Positions 17,066-26,374 of a stretch of DNA of 55,775 bases are shown piece by piece. The stretch is taken from assembly GCA_038527215.1 (NCBI GenBank), contig JBCBGC010000042.1, positions 1 to 55,775 on the forward strand, given 5' to 3'. Each line of letters begins with the position of its first letter. Positions within the stretch are counted from its first letter, which is position 1. A model generated the notes under the pieces. The model was not told the DNA's origin. It worked only from the letters and a program-made list of their open reading frames with translations, and made no database searches. The DNA is from JAWPMV01 sp038527215 (lineage in GTDB: Bacteria > Bacteroidota > Bacteroidia > J057). The position numbers and the translations under genes were made by a program.

Positions 17066-18103
17066 CTAGCCCGGTACTTTCTGATCTTCCAGATAATTGA
17101 GTTGCCATTTCCAGGCAGAGCCCATCATATGGTTGATGTTTTTTTCAGCCTTCCACCCGAGCCGGTCTGCTGCTTTGACTGGGTTGGAATAAATGGCGCT
17201 TACATCTCCGGGTCTGCGGGGACCGATCTGGTAGTTGAGAGGAACATTGGCTTCTTGTTCGAAGGCCTGAATGGCTTCCAATACAGAAACACCTTCTCCG
17301 GAACCCAAATTGAAAATTTCGAAGTTGTCGGTGTTCCGATCCCCATTCAGGTAATTGACTGCCATGATGTGGGCCAGGGCGATATCCGTTACATGAATGT
17401 AATCTCTTACTGCGGAACCGTCGCGGGTTTCATAGTCATCCCCAAACACGGTCAGCACAGGGCGCTGTCCTGCAGCTACCTGGGTGATATAGGGCACGAG
17501 GTTGTTAGGATTGTTGGGATTCTCCCCCAGCAGACCCGTCTCATGCGCCCCTACCGGATTGAAATACCGCAGGGCAATCGCTTTGAAACCTGGATCTGTG
17601 TTGATGAAATCCTCAATCATCCACTCCCCAACCAGTTTGGTGGTTCCGTAAGGAGAAGAGGGGCGTTGGGTAGGCGTATCTTCGGTTACGGGCAGGGAAG
17701 TAACCTCTCCGTACACGGTACAGGAGGAGGAAAAGATGAAATTTTTTACCCCATAATCCCGGCAACACTCTAAGATGTTCATCAGAGAGACCAGGTTGTT
17801 GCGGTAATAAACCAGTGGCAGTTCCACAGATTCACCTACCGCTTTCATCGCAGCAAAATGAATGATGGAATCAATATCCGGATTTTCTTCAAATACCTTT
17901 TCGAGGGCCCCTTTATCTGCGGCGTCGACCTGATAGTTTTTGATCTGTTGTCCGGTGATTTTTTCTACACGTTCAAGAGAATCTGGTCCTGAATTGTGAA
18001 AATTGTCTAAAGAAATGAGCTCGTGTTCTCCTTTGGCAAGGATTTCAACGGCGGTGAGCGCTCCAATGTAGCCAGTTCCCCCGGTAATTAAGATTTTTGG
18101 CAT
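17066..18103 (-). CDS. galE: UDP-glucose/UDP-GlcNAc 4-epimerase
   Basis: 345-residue short-chain dehydrogenase/reductase of the GalE type, interconverting UDP-glucose and UDP-galactose (or the N-acetyl forms) in the cytoplasm. The NAD-binding motif is GGTGYIG near the start; the next residues are AL where most GalE proteins have SH. The catalytic Ser is in FIFSSSCTVYG and the Tyr-Lys pair in SPYGTTK. PVGAHETG and the FNLGSGEGVSVLE segment are typical. It is the last gene of the glycan locus and probably supplies a galactose-type donor. A 94-base spacer separates it from the preceding glycosyltransferase, so a separate promoter is possible. Confidence 0.93.
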   Translation of the reverse strand: MPKILITGGTGYIGALTAVEILAKGEHELISLDNFHNSGPDSLERVEKITGQQIKNYQVDAADKGALEKVFEENPDIDSIIHFAAMKAVGESVELPLVYYRNNLVSLMNILECCRDYGVKNFIFSSSCTVYGEVTSLPVTEDTPTQRPSSPYGTTKLVGEWMIEDFINTDPGFKAIALRYFNPVGAHETGLLGENPNNPNNLVPYITQVAAGQRPVLTVFGDDYETRDGSAVRDYIHVTDIALAHIMAVNYLNGDRNTDNFEIFNLGSGEGVSVLEAIQAFEQEANVPLNYQIGPRRPGDVSAIYSNPVKAADRLGWKAEKNINHMMGSAWKWQLNYLEDQKVPG

Positions 18104-18197
18104 AGGTTAAAGAATCTGTGTTATGGCTTTCAGATGAATATTCGAATGTTATAACTGATGGAGGAAGTCGAAGAAACAAAAAATCTTTCTTGTCCGG

Positions 18198-19460
18198 TTA
18201 GGATGTTTGATCAACGGTCATTTTTGCCTCTTGATTGAACGATTTAGGTGCCTCGGAAAGGCTTTTTACGTACTTTTTTATCAATTTGGTTTTCGAAAAG
18301 TTCTTCTCGGCAAAATTACGATTAAACCAACCAATGTCCTGCCATTGCTTTTCGCCTCCTCGTTTGAACTCAATCAACTGTTGTGCCAGACCTTCGTAAT
18401 TTCCATGATTAATTACGATGTTTCCGGGCCTGTCTTCCAGAATTTCAGTAATATGACTCGGCGTAGGACCGATATACATAATGGGTTTTTGGAGAAATAA
18501 GGCTCCATAAATCTTATTAGGGTGGGTATATCCAACGAAGCCATCTCCCATCACAACCACTTGAATATCTGCTGATCCCAGGGAGAAATGAATCTCTTCT
18601 CTGGGTTGATAGGGAAGTTGGACGATATTCGAGAGTTGATGTAAGTTTTTGAATTCGGTCACCTCTTTTTTTCTCCCTCCTTCTCCAATGAACACAAATA
18701 GAAAAGCCTCATCTTCCTTTAATAGCTTCGCTGCTTCCAGAAGGGTGTTCAGGGGATGGATGACAGAGTGATTCCCGGAATACATGACCACGATCTTATC
18801 GGCAAAGCCTTGTTTAATCCGGAAGGGATTTTCCAGCCTATTGCCCGTATAATCCTCCAGAACAGCTGGCCATAAAGGCAAAGTTATGATGCGATCAGGA
18901 TGAGCTCCTCTTTGGGCGATATGACTGGCCATATAATGGTCAAGCGTGAGAATTTGATCTGCGTGTCGAAAGATATAATCCCCCATAAAACTGAAGGCAC
19001 GCGCTACCTTACTTCCCCTGGAAAAATACCCAGCCTGAATAGAAAGCTCTGGCTGGAGGTCCATGGTCCAATAGACGAAAGGGATTTTTTTCCTTTTGGC
19101 CAACCAAATCCCAAAAAAGGAAAGCAGCGGAGGATTGGTGAGCCCAATGATCTTGTCGTATTTCTTAGGTGGGAGAAAAAGCAGCCTGAAAAAAATCAGG
19201 AAGTTGAAATACATAAAATCAAGTCCTCGGAGGATTTTATGGCCGTGGTGAGCGGGGAAATGATGGAATCTCTTGATACGGACCCCCTCCTTGAGTTCCC
19301 GGGAAGGGTAGGGGGGACCTGGGAGATCGTACGCAAAGCGACTGGTCCAGACATCTACCTCATGTCCTTCCTCAGCCAAAGAAAAGCTAAGATCTCCCAA
19401 CAATTGGGCTACCGCGTTGGTATCCGGCCAGTACAGCCTCGATAAGATGAGAATTTTCAT
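18198..19460 (-). CDS. glycosyltransferase, GT4 family (WbuB-like)
   Basis: 420 residues, GT-B fold. The N-terminus (KILILSRLYWPDTNAVAQLL...LAEEGHEVDVWTSR) is that of WbuB-type GT4 enzymes; the acceptor half has a membrane-associating hydrophobic patch (FMYFNFLIFFRLLFLPP). The nucleotide-sugar half has VVMYSGNHSVIHPLNTLLEA, FIGEGGRKKEV and the loop GDGFVGYTHPNKIYGAL. It should transfer a sugar to a lipid-linked glycan at the inner membrane. Its ATG overlaps the asnB stop by four bases (ATGA), so translation is probably coupled. Donor and linkage are unknown. Confidence 0.9.
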   Translation of the reverse strand: MKILILSRLYWPDTNAVAQLLGDLSFSLAEEGHEVDVWTSRFAYDLPGPPYPSRELKEGVRIKRFHHFPAHHGHKILRGLDFMYFNFLIFFRLLFLPPKKYDKIIGLTNPPLLSFFGIWLAKRKKIPFVYWTMDLQPELSIQAGYFSRGSKVARAFSFMGDYIFRHADQILTLDHYMASHIAQRGAHPDRIITLPLWPAVLEDYTGNRLENPFRIKQGFADKIVVMYSGNHSVIHPLNTLLEAAKLLKEDEAFLFVFIGEGGRKKEVTEFKNLHQLSNIVQLPYQPREEIHFSLGSADIQVVVMGDGFVGYTHPNKIYGALFLQKPIMYIGPTPSHITEILEDRPGNIVINHGNYEGLAQQLIEFKRGGEKQWQDIGWFNRNFAEKNFSKTKLIKKYVKSLSEAPKSFNQEAKMTVDQTS

Positions 19461-21373
19461 AGCTGCTTCTCTCGGGAAATCGATACGGATTCCTGAATCT
19501 TGTAGTCTGTGTTAATCTGATTTCTGTGTAGCCAGTCCTCGAGAATGACGAGCATCCAGATTTTCATCCAGGATGATCTAAGAGAGCCGCTAAGGTACGA
19601 TTTCCATAATTCAATTACCACCCCCGGCTGAAATAATCCTCTTTGGTCGAGGCGCTGTAAGTGGCTTTCGCAGAGTGGCTTAAGCGGGCCCTTTAGCCAT
19701 ACCGCCCAGGGAAATACAAAGCCCATTTTTTTCCTGTGAACCACTTCTGAAGGCAACAAATCGTCCAGGGATTCAACCAGCAGTTGTTTGGCATAAGTTG
19801 GATGCTTGATGTCATCAGGCACCTTAAGCGCATAGCTTACCAACTCATGGTCAAAAAAGGGAACCCGCACTTCCAGAGAGCTGGCCATGCTCATTTGATC
19901 GGTATCTCTCAAAAGGACATGCTGGGTATAGGTGCTGATTTCTCCCACGGAAACCTGTGCGTAAGTGGGTAGCTGTGCCAGGGCCTCTCCAGCAAAGTCT
20001 AAAGGATCCCCGGCTCCATGGGCATTCAAATCAGCAGCTACCAGCAGGCGGGAAAGTTCCTCCCGGTCAAAAATTCGTCGAAAAATGCCGTAGAGGTCTT
20101 GAAATTTTGTGCTCCGGGCACTGAGCAGGCTTTTCATACGATCTGCTTTATGGGGAGATACCCATCGGGCCAGCACCGGAGCCGCCTGCTTTCGGACGCC
20201 TTGGGGCAGCAGAAACCAGAAGGCAAGTCGTTGGATTTGTCGGTATTGGGCAAAAACCGGATAACCGGCAAAGAGTTCGTCTCCGCCCAAGCCAGATAAG
20301 GCCACCGTAAAGCCAGCTTGTCTGGCCGCCTTAGAAACCACATAACTGTTCAGCCCATCTCCACTAGGATGATCCATGGCTTCAAGCGCAGCCGGTAAAT
20401 CATGGAGAAAATCTTCGGGCGTCAATTTGACGGTGTGGTGCTGGGTACGAAATTTCTTGGCGATCAGAGCCGAATAGGTGGATTCATCGTACTGGGCTTC
20501 GTCAAACACCACCGAAAAGGTGTGTACTTCCTGTTCAGTTGCCTGAGCCATTAGTCCCACGATGGCACTGGAATCTATTCCGCCGGATAAAAAAGCGCCC
20601 AGCGGCACATCGCTGATCATCCGTTTTTCTACCGCCTGACCCAGCAAATCGCGTATGTGCTTATGATGGGTTTGACGGTCGCTGGTTAGGGTCGGGAGAC
20701 CTTCCTGAGCCAGGTTCCAATAAGCCTCAGTATGCCATTTGCCGCCCTTAAACTTCGCCCAATGGCCTGCTTCCAACAGCTGTACCCCTTCCAGAAAGGT
20801 GTCAGGAGCAAAAACGGTATAATACTGGAGATAAGTTTTCAGGACCCTTCGATTGAGCCGAGGGGCCACTCTTTCGGAGGCCAGCAAGGCCCGTACTTCT
20901 GAACCAAAAATGAGCTCCTCGCCCTTTAAGGCGTAATAGAGAGGCTTAATGCCCATGCGGTCTCTCGCCAGGAAGAGGCTTTGCTCCTCAGCATCCCAGA
21001 TCGCCAGGGCAAACATGCCATTGAGTTTTTTCAGGCAGGCAGGCCCCCAGGCGATAAAAGCCGCCAGGATGACCTCCGTATCTCCACTGCTGCGAAATTC
21101 CTGCGGAGGGAGCTCGGCCCGGATTTCTTCATAATTATAGACCTCTCCATTATAGACCATGGTATATCTACCGGAAGGATCTGTCATGGGCTGGGCTGCT
21201 GCATCGGAAAGGTCGAGAATAGATAGCCGTCTATGACCCAGGGCAATGCCTTGCTCGACAAAATATCCATGACCATCCGGACCCCGATGGGCCATCCGGT
21301 CCGTCATTTTTTGCAAAAGCCGCCTGCTGGTATCCAGATCCAGAGGGCTTGCTATGCCGCTTATTCCACACAT
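19457..21373 (-). CDS. asnB: glutamine-dependent asparagine synthetase-like protein in the glycan locus
   Basis: 638 residues. The N-terminal class II glutaminase domain starts with the catalytic Cys2 (MCGISG) and contains HRGPDGHGYF and VYNGEVYNY. The C-terminal synthetase domain has the ATP-pyrophosphatase loop FLSGGIDSSAI and LSGLGGDELFAGYP. It should make asparagine from aspartate, ATP and glutamine. Such AsnB copies are frequent in exopolysaccharide and exosortase-linked loci, where they may amidate a uronic acid or other carboxylate of the glycan rather than serve amino-acid supply; that is inference here. Gap of 19 bases from the VTC-domain gene upstream. Confidence 0.93.
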   Translation of the reverse strand: MCGISGIASPLDLDTSRRLLQKMTDRMAHRGPDGHGYFVEQGIALGHRRLSILDLSDAAAQPMTDPSGRYTMVYNGEVYNYEEIRAELPPQEFRSSGDTEVILAAFIAWGPACLKKLNGMFALAIWDAEEQSLFLARDRMGIKPLYYALKGEELIFGSEVRALLASERVAPRLNRRVLKTYLQYYTVFAPDTFLEGVQLLEAGHWAKFKGGKWHTEAYWNLAQEGLPTLTSDRQTHHKHIRDLLGQAVEKRMISDVPLGAFLSGGIDSSAIVGLMAQATEQEVHTFSVVFDEAQYDESTYSALIAKKFRTQHHTVKLTPEDFLHDLPAALEAMDHPSGDGLNSYVVSKAARQAGFTVALSGLGGDELFAGYPVFAQYRQIQRLAFWFLLPQGVRKQAAPVLARWVSPHKADRMKSLLSARSTKFQDLYGIFRRIFDREELSRLLVAADLNAHGAGDPLDFAGEALAQLPTYAQVSVGEISTYTQHVLLRDTDQMSMASSLEVRVPFFDHELVSYALKVPDDIKHPTYAKQLLVESLDDLLPSEVVHRKKMGFVFPWAVWLKGPLKPLCESHLQRLDQRGLFQPGVVIELWKSYLSGSLRSSWMKIWMLVILEDWLHRNQINTDYKIQESVSISREKQL

Positions 21374-21392
21374 ATGCTTTCCATTTTGGTTC

Positions 21393-22085
21393 CTAGTTTC
21401 CGTAAAGCAGTTGCCAGCCTGTCAGGTATTTGGAGTAGGCAGTGGCGCGAAAGGGGAGTAGGGGGACAACTGGCAAGGCTGTGGATTCCAAGGCTACTCC
21501 ATATTTTAATTCAATGATGAGCTGATCCGAAGCAAATCGTCCGGGTCCTATCCGCTGGTGAAACAGGCTGGGGAAAAAGCATAATCCCTCGTCCAGGGTA
21601 ACCCGGTACTGTCTCTGAGCACTTTCCAGATAATGCCGTCTATAGGCATTCAGCAACACAGGTCTCCAACTAAATTGCCTTAATGAGGGAGAGGCTAAAG
21701 CCGCTTCAGGCAGACTAGGTTTTTTTAACCACGCCTGCACAGCCATTCCGTGCAAGTTGGGGAGGGGATAAACTTCTTTCCAGCCCCAGTAGTGCTCCTT
21801 ATGCTTAACCTCCAACTGGGGATGCATGAAAACCTCGCGGGTCTCCCCATACCACCGGATTCTGAGTTTGAATCTGGACGAAATGCCTGCCTCATGCGCA
21901 GTTTTCAGCGAAGCTACCGGATCATCCAGATATACATTATGAATCTTCCGGGCTTCGAAAGAAGGAGCAAAGCGAAGCGGGTGGTGCAAAAAATGTTGCC
22001 ACACCTGCTCCTTTTGCCACCAAGGAGCAATACATTTCCGCTCGATCCGTCGGGCGGTGGTGATATGTGGGCTTGCGGTAGACAT
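21393..22085 (-). CDS. VTC-domain (polyphosphate polymerase-like) protein
   Basis: 230 residues matching the VTC tunnel-fold domain (triphosphate tunnel metalloenzyme class). Visible features in order: ARRIERKCIAP with the E-R-K start, HNVYLDDP, SSRFKLRIRWYG, LEVKHKEHYWGWK, YRRHYLESAQRQYRVTLDEGLCFF and IIELKYG, the alternating charged strands that line the tunnel. In eukaryotes this domain makes polyphosphate; bacterial VTC proteins often sit next to membrane or CotH proteins. Here it is inside a sugar-polymer locus between a GT4 and asnB, with no membrane segment of its own. A role in phosphate addition to the glycan is possible but not shown. Confidence 0.8.
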   Translation of the reverse strand: MSTASPHITTARRIERKCIAPWWQKEQVWQHFLHHPLRFAPSFEARKIHNVYLDDPVASLKTAHEAGISSRFKLRIRWYGETREVFMHPQLEVKHKEHYWGWKEVYPLPNLHGMAVQAWLKKPSLPEAALASPSLRQFSWRPVLLNAYRRHYLESAQRQYRVTLDEGLCFFPSLFHQRIGPGRFASDQLIIELKYGVALESTALPVVPLLPFRATAYSKYLTGWQLLYGN

Positions 22086-22124
22086 TGCTGGTTGGGCTAT
22101 GTTTCTAACCTATTTATTTTGTAG

Positions 22125-23204
22125 CTAAGCGGTGGCTTTTTCTCCCAGGGCACGCATCAAGGTAGCCGTCCAGGTATCGGGCCCGATTTGCTGGCTAAGT
22201 TCATGACTTCGGGCCCCCATGGCCAATAATTCCGCGTCGGTTTTCTGCACGATGGAAGCCATGGCCTGATACAAACTTTGGGCATCTCCCGGTTCCGTCA
22301 GATAGCCATTTTTTCCGACCTCAATAAATGCGGGTCCCGCTCCGACTGCTTTAGAGGCAATCAAAGGCAGGCCTGCCGCCGCAAACTCGTGCATGGCTAC
22401 GCCCCAGGCATCCCGGTGGCTAGGTAACAACAAACAGCCGGCGGTTCGGGCCAAGGCGGGTAACTCCTTAGGTTGGAGGAAGTCTTGTAAAATGATCTGG
22501 GGATGATCCGGAATCACCCCTCTCAAAGGTCCGGCTCCCACAAACTTTAGCTTCCAGGTCGGGCCGTATTCCTCCTGAATTTGCAGAAAGGCTGATACCA
22601 TCTCCCGGATGCCTTTCAGCTCTAAGAATCGGCCTACAAATAGAAATTCTTTGGGATATTGAACGCTTTTTTCAGAGAGATAAGTTTGATGGGCTGCGGC
22701 AAAAGGGCTGGTATTGGCCGAATAAAGACCCTCCAGAATATGAGCATCATCAAAGCCCAGCCGCTCGGCATAGGGGCGCTGAAAGACCCCGGGAATCCAA
22801 AGATGAGTATAGCGACGGTGGATTACCAGCGGGCTCAGCCAGCACAGCAGCTTTTGCTTATTCGTGCCTTTCCAGTGGTTATCGATCCCGCAGATCACAG
22901 GGATGCCTGCCTTTTTTACTTTAGGAGCTAATTTGAAATACCCCCGGTCTCGCCATCCCGCCATAAATACTGCATCCGGTGAAATTCGGTGATATAAGGC
23001 CTCCAACTGCTCCTGGTCAAGCTCTGCCCTGGGATGAAAATGGAGGGCTGGATATTGAGAGAGATCAAAAGGGGCCTCATCCTTGACCGGCCAATGTACG
23101 ATGTGTACCTCTCCACCAGTTTGCTGCTGAAAGTAATTCAGGCAATCCAGCAGATAACCAGCTACTTCGGTATACAGGATCAGGATCTTGGGTGAAGATG
23201 TCAT
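22125..23204 (-). CDS. glycosyltransferase, GT4 family
   Basis: 359 residues, GT-B fold. C-terminal GT4 features: FLFVGRFLELKGIREMVSAF, FVGAGPLRG, then HRDAWGVAMHEFAAAGLPLIAS with the conserved E-x7-E region shortened to HEFAAAG. The N-terminal half is a variable acceptor domain. No signal or clear membrane helix. One base separates its start from the stop of the WcaF-like gene upstream, indicating coupled translation. Donor unknown; part of the repeat-unit assembly of the locus. Confidence 0.9.
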   Translation of the reverse strand: MTSSPKILILYTEVAGYLLDCLNYFQQQTGGEVHIVHWPVKDEAPFDLSQYPALHFHPRAELDQEQLEALYHRISPDAVFMAGWRDRGYFKLAPKVKKAGIPVICGIDNHWKGTNKQKLLCWLSPLVIHRRYTHLWIPGVFQRPYAERLGFDDAHILEGLYSANTSPFAAAHQTYLSEKSVQYPKEFLFVGRFLELKGIREMVSAFLQIQEEYGPTWKLKFVGAGPLRGVIPDHPQIILQDFLQPKELPALARTAGCLLLPSHRDAWGVAMHEFAAAGLPLIASKAVGAGPAFIEVGKNGYLTEPGDAQSLYQAMASIVQKTDAELLAMGARSHELSQQIGPDTWTATLMRALGEKATA

Positions 23205-23205
23205 G

Positions 23206-23823
23206 CTAAGCTGAAGTTGGTTGGGTAGAAAGGGGTTTGATTTCGCGCTTTCTTACGGGAACCGCAGGATTCCCTTTATAGATCGTATATGGCTCTAAGT
23301 CTTTTTCTGCCACGGAGTTCATGCCCAGAATGGCATGGCTTTTACACACCACGCCTTTGCCTACCATGGCTCTGGCCGCAATCCAGACCCCGTCTTCCAG
23401 GACGATGCCGGCTGACTTATAATCGAAGCTCACCAGTCTATGGTCATGGCTGCCCGGGAGCAGCAAAGCTCCCTGGGAAAGACAGACGGACCGGCCAATG
23501 GTAATCGGTTCCAGGTTATCAATCCAGACCCCTTCCCCAATCCAGGTATGGTCCCCAATGGAGAGTTTCCAGGGAAACTTAATGTTGACCCTGGGCTTGA
23601 TAATCACCCCTTGGCCCACTTTTGCCCCAAAAAGCCGCAGCAGAAAGACCTTAAGTCCACTAGAAATGAAAAAAGGAGAAAGGAAAAATATCGCATTGGT
23701 CAGGTACCACAGGATGCGCTTCGGTCCGGAAGCCCCTGCGGAAAAGGTATCGTTTTTATAAACGGAAAAATCTACCGCGACCGGGGAGGTTGAAGAAGTT
23801 TGCGAAGATGCTGTAGGGGTCAT
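23206..23823 (-). CDS. WcaF-like colanic-acid-type acetyltransferase (left-handed beta helix)
   Basis: 205 residues, hexapeptide-repeat acyltransferase. A hydrophobic helix (ILWYLTNAIFFLSPFF, about residues 37-52) precedes the left-handed beta-helix with repeats such as VGQGVIIKPRVNI, IGDHTWIGEGVWI, ITIGRSVCLSQGALL and LEDGVWIAARAMVGKG. The catalytic His is probably in GSHDH. WcaF-type enzymes O-acetylate a sugar of the growing polysaccharide using acetyl-CoA. The gene is translationally coupled on both sides: it overlaps the upstream GT4 stop by four bases and is one base from the next GT4. Confidence 0.9.
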   Translation of the reverse strand: MTPTASSQTSSTSPVAVDFSVYKNDTFSAGASGPKRILWYLTNAIFFLSPFFISSGLKVFLLRLFGAKVGQGVIIKPRVNIKFPWKLSIGDHTWIGEGVWIDNLEPITIGRSVCLSQGALLLPGSHDHRLVSFDYKSAGIVLEDGVWIAARAMVGKGVVCKSHAILGMNSVAEKDLEPYTIYKGNPAVPVRKREIKPLSTQPTSA

Positions 23824-24986
23824 GATTTTTCAGTTTTAGCGTGAAAAAGTGCTTGATAACGGTCCACCAAGCCTTCTTTTTGGGCGTAGGTGCGGGCAAA
23901 TTCAAAGGCAGCCTGCGCGTATTGTGTATAAGTTGGCTGGTCCATCTCGTAGGCGGTCTGCAACGCCTCCCGCCATTCCTGGGGTTGGTCCAAAGGGATG
24001 TCCCATCCCATTTGTTGGGCAGCGAGTTGCAGCCAGGGCGTATTATTACTGATCAAAACGGGCTTGCCGAGCACGAAACTTTCGAATATGGCGTGCCCAA
24101 AATTTTCGCCATGCGTAGGTAAGCAGAGAAAATGGTATGGCTGCAATACTTCCGGCTGGTCCTGGTGAGCGACCGTGCCGCAGTATTGTACCTGAATATG
24201 CTCAGGCAGCTCCTGGATTTTTTCCAAACATTGTTCCCAGTAGGGCTTTTCGTCGATCGGCCCATAGATATCCAGGCTTACCGGATAGGGCGTGTCCATC
24301 AATAAATCCAACAAATAGGAAATATTTTTCAAGCCACTGATGCGGCTGATATAGTACAAAGAAAGGCTCTCCGATTTTTTGGAAGCAGTGGCGGGTTTTT
24401 CCTGCACCCTGGCTGGGAGATTCGGCACCATCATCACTTCCGACTGTTGGCCCATCCATTTTTTGATTTCTTGGATTTCGTCTTCATCGGTCGCATGAAA
24501 TCGAATCTGTCTGGGGAACCCCAAAGCGCGGAATACCCAGGTAAAGGGCACCTTTTTGTAGGCATACTGGGCCATGTGGGTCGGCTGGAGCATGCCCCGG
24601 GTGGCTAGCACAACTTTAGCCTTAATGTCCCTGGAACGGGCAATCCATAAAGGCCAATAACTAAATTTCAGCGAAAAGATGGAGTTGAGATAGATAAAGG
24701 CTGGCGCTTCTTCCTGGATCAAAGCCCGCATCGCTCCCAGACTTAAGCCATCCCGGTCAAAATAGAACACCTTTCCAGCGTGATCCGGGGACTGTACCCA
24801 GGTATTGGCTGGAATATTGGGATAGGCCTGGGTTTGGTGCAGGTCATAGAGGCTGGTTACGATCCTGATTTCATAGGCTTCCTGAAGATGCGCCGCAAAA
24901 TTATGCACCGAACGAATCGGGCCCCCGGCCAGATAGCCTGGGACATACCATTCAGTGAATATGAGAATCTTCGGTTTGGAAGTCAT
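23820..24986 (-). CDS. glycosyltransferase, GT4 family
   Basis: 388 residues, GT-B fold. N-terminal KILIFTEWYVPGYLAGGPIRSVHN is the donor/acceptor loop of GT4 enzymes; LYYISRISGLKNISYLL and LPTHGENFGHAIFESFVLGKPVLIS mark the nucleotide-binding half with the E-x7-E pair (HAIFESF). Starts 10 bases after the ligase/polymerase gene and overlaps the WcaF-like gene by four bases. Donor unknown. Confidence 0.91.
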   Translation of the reverse strand: MTSKPKILIFTEWYVPGYLAGGPIRSVHNFAAHLQEAYEIRIVTSLYDLHQTQAYPNIPANTWVQSPDHAGKVFYFDRDGLSLGAMRALIQEEAPAFIYLNSIFSLKFSYWPLWIARSRDIKAKVVLATRGMLQPTHMAQYAYKKVPFTWVFRALGFPRQIRFHATDEDEIQEIKKWMGQQSEVMMVPNLPARVQEKPATASKKSESLSLYYISRISGLKNISYLLDLLMDTPYPVSLDIYGPIDEKPYWEQCLEKIQELPEHIQVQYCGTVAHQDQPEVLQPYHFLCLPTHGENFGHAIFESFVLGKPVLISNNTPWLQLAAQQMGWDIPLDQPQEWREALQTAYEMDQPTYTQYAQAAFEFARTYAQKEGLVDRYQALFHAKTEKS

Positions 24987-24996
24987 GCGTTGAAAA

Positions 24997-26355
24997 TTAT
25001 CCGGGCATCAGTTTTTGGGGGAGGGTAGAACCTCCTTGGGAAACAGGCTGCCAGCTTTTAGCGGCGATGGCCTTTAACTCATGATAGTTTAGCAGCAGGA
25101 CCAGCGAAAGCAGAAAATAGATGTTAAAGGTTCCAAGAGAAGTGGGGAGCCAACCTTCGAAATTGGCAGAGATCATAGCCGCTACCATGACGGGGAACAG
25201 CAGCTTGGTCTTTTTTATATGCAGGCTAATATTGGTTAGGAAGAGAATGTACAAAGTGGTTCCTACCAGGCCAGTATTCATCATCAGGGTCAGGAAAGAA
25301 TTATGGACCCCTCCCTGGTGTTCCGTTACTTGAAACTTCTCCCGGAGCATGACGAAAAAATGCTCGTCAAAACCGAATCCCTGACCAAAAAATGGATTAG
25401 CGGTAATTTCTGTAATCGCTACCTGCCAGGCTAAAAATCGCCCACTGCCTGAAGTGAGGCTATCCACCCGTAGATACTCTCCTAAACCAAGAGAAATCAA
25501 GATATCCTCCGGGGTAATGATCTGGAAAAATAGGTATACACTGGGTACTAAGAGCGCCCAAAGAAAAACCACGCCCCGCGTGCCACGCTGGTAAAAAAAA
25601 TATAAAAAGAAGAACAGTATTTGGGCACCCAAGGCCGTCCGGGAACCACTGAGGACAATGTTTAAAATGCCAAAAAAGAGAGCCCACAGGCATATATGTC
25701 GAAATCTGGGATTGATATGCATATAGATGGTCAGGAAACAGGTGGTCAGCGTAGCAAAAATTCCCAGACCATTGGGATTGCCAAACATACCCGCAAAGCG
25801 GTCCTTCATCATGACAATGGGGGCTCCGATTAACCTGAGGAAAAAAGCACTGGCGAAAACCAGGAGAATAAAGACTACAATATCCTGGACCAGGGCCCCA
25901 TGATTTTTCTTGAGGATCATGGGGAAATAGGTAAAGGCGACCATCAGCATGATGCCAAAGGCAAACAGTTTAAAGAGGGCGGTAGATAGGACCGGACTGC
26001 TTGAAGCACTGACCAGGGCGGTAATGAAAAAAGGAATGATCCAGCGATAAAAGGCCGGGATTTTCGTTTTCCGTTGCACCAAATAAATCACCGTGCGCGA
26101 AAACATGCCCAGCAGACAGAACATGCGATAGGTTTTTGCAAAAGACCATTCCGAATTTCGCGAATCCCCAGCCATGTACACCAGCAGGGTCAGAATGATC
26201 AGGTGTTCGTCTTTCCCACTCAGAACGAGGAAAAGCACCCCGCCCAATATGATCACATTTCCAGCCAAGGGCGAAACATATCCGACAAGCAGGGCTATGA
26301 AAAACCCCAGTATGGTGCCGGAATAAGTTCGTAGGGTATGGAAAATGCTACTCAT
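24997..26355 (-). CDS. O-antigen ligase/polymerase family membrane protein
   Basis: 452 residues with about 11 hydrophobic segments. The Wzy_C/O-antigen ligase pattern is visible: RFAGMFGNPNGLG, LSGSRTALGA, SGRFLAWQVAI, NPFFGQGFGF and HNSFLTLMMNTG in the large periplasmic loop region. Such proteins either polymerise repeat units on undecaprenyl diphosphate (Wzy) or ligate O-antigen to lipid A core (WaaL); sequence alone does not separate the two. No Wzx flippase of the MATE type is in the window; an ABC exporter is present instead (34824-36587). Gap of 19 bases to the aminotransferase gene upstream. Confidence 0.88.
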   Translation of the reverse strand: MSSIFHTLRTYSGTILGFFIALLVGYVSPLAGNVIILGGVLFLVLSGKDEHLIILTLLVYMAGDSRNSEWSFAKTYRMFCLLGMFSRTVIYLVQRKTKIPAFYRWIIPFFITALVSASSSPVLSTALFKLFAFGIMLMVAFTYFPMILKKNHGALVQDIVVFILLVFASAFFLRLIGAPIVMMKDRFAGMFGNPNGLGIFATLTTCFLTIYMHINPRFRHICLWALFFGILNIVLSGSRTALGAQILFFFLYFFYQRGTRGVVFLWALLVPSVYLFFQIITPEDILISLGLGEYLRVDSLTSGSGRFLAWQVAITEITANPFFGQGFGFDEHFFVMLREKFQVTEHQGGVHNSFLTLMMNTGLVGTTLYILFLTNISLHIKKTKLLFPVMVAAMISANFEGWLPTSLGTFNIYFLLSLVLLLNYHELKAIAAKSWQPVSQGGSTLPQKLMPG

Positions 26356-26374
26356 TGTTCAAGCTCAGAACGCT

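Noticed and set aside
16976..17773. Open frame of 265 codons on the plus strand through galE
   Set aside because: It is antisense to a clear GalE with all family motifs; its translation shows no recognisable domain and long antisense frames are expected here.
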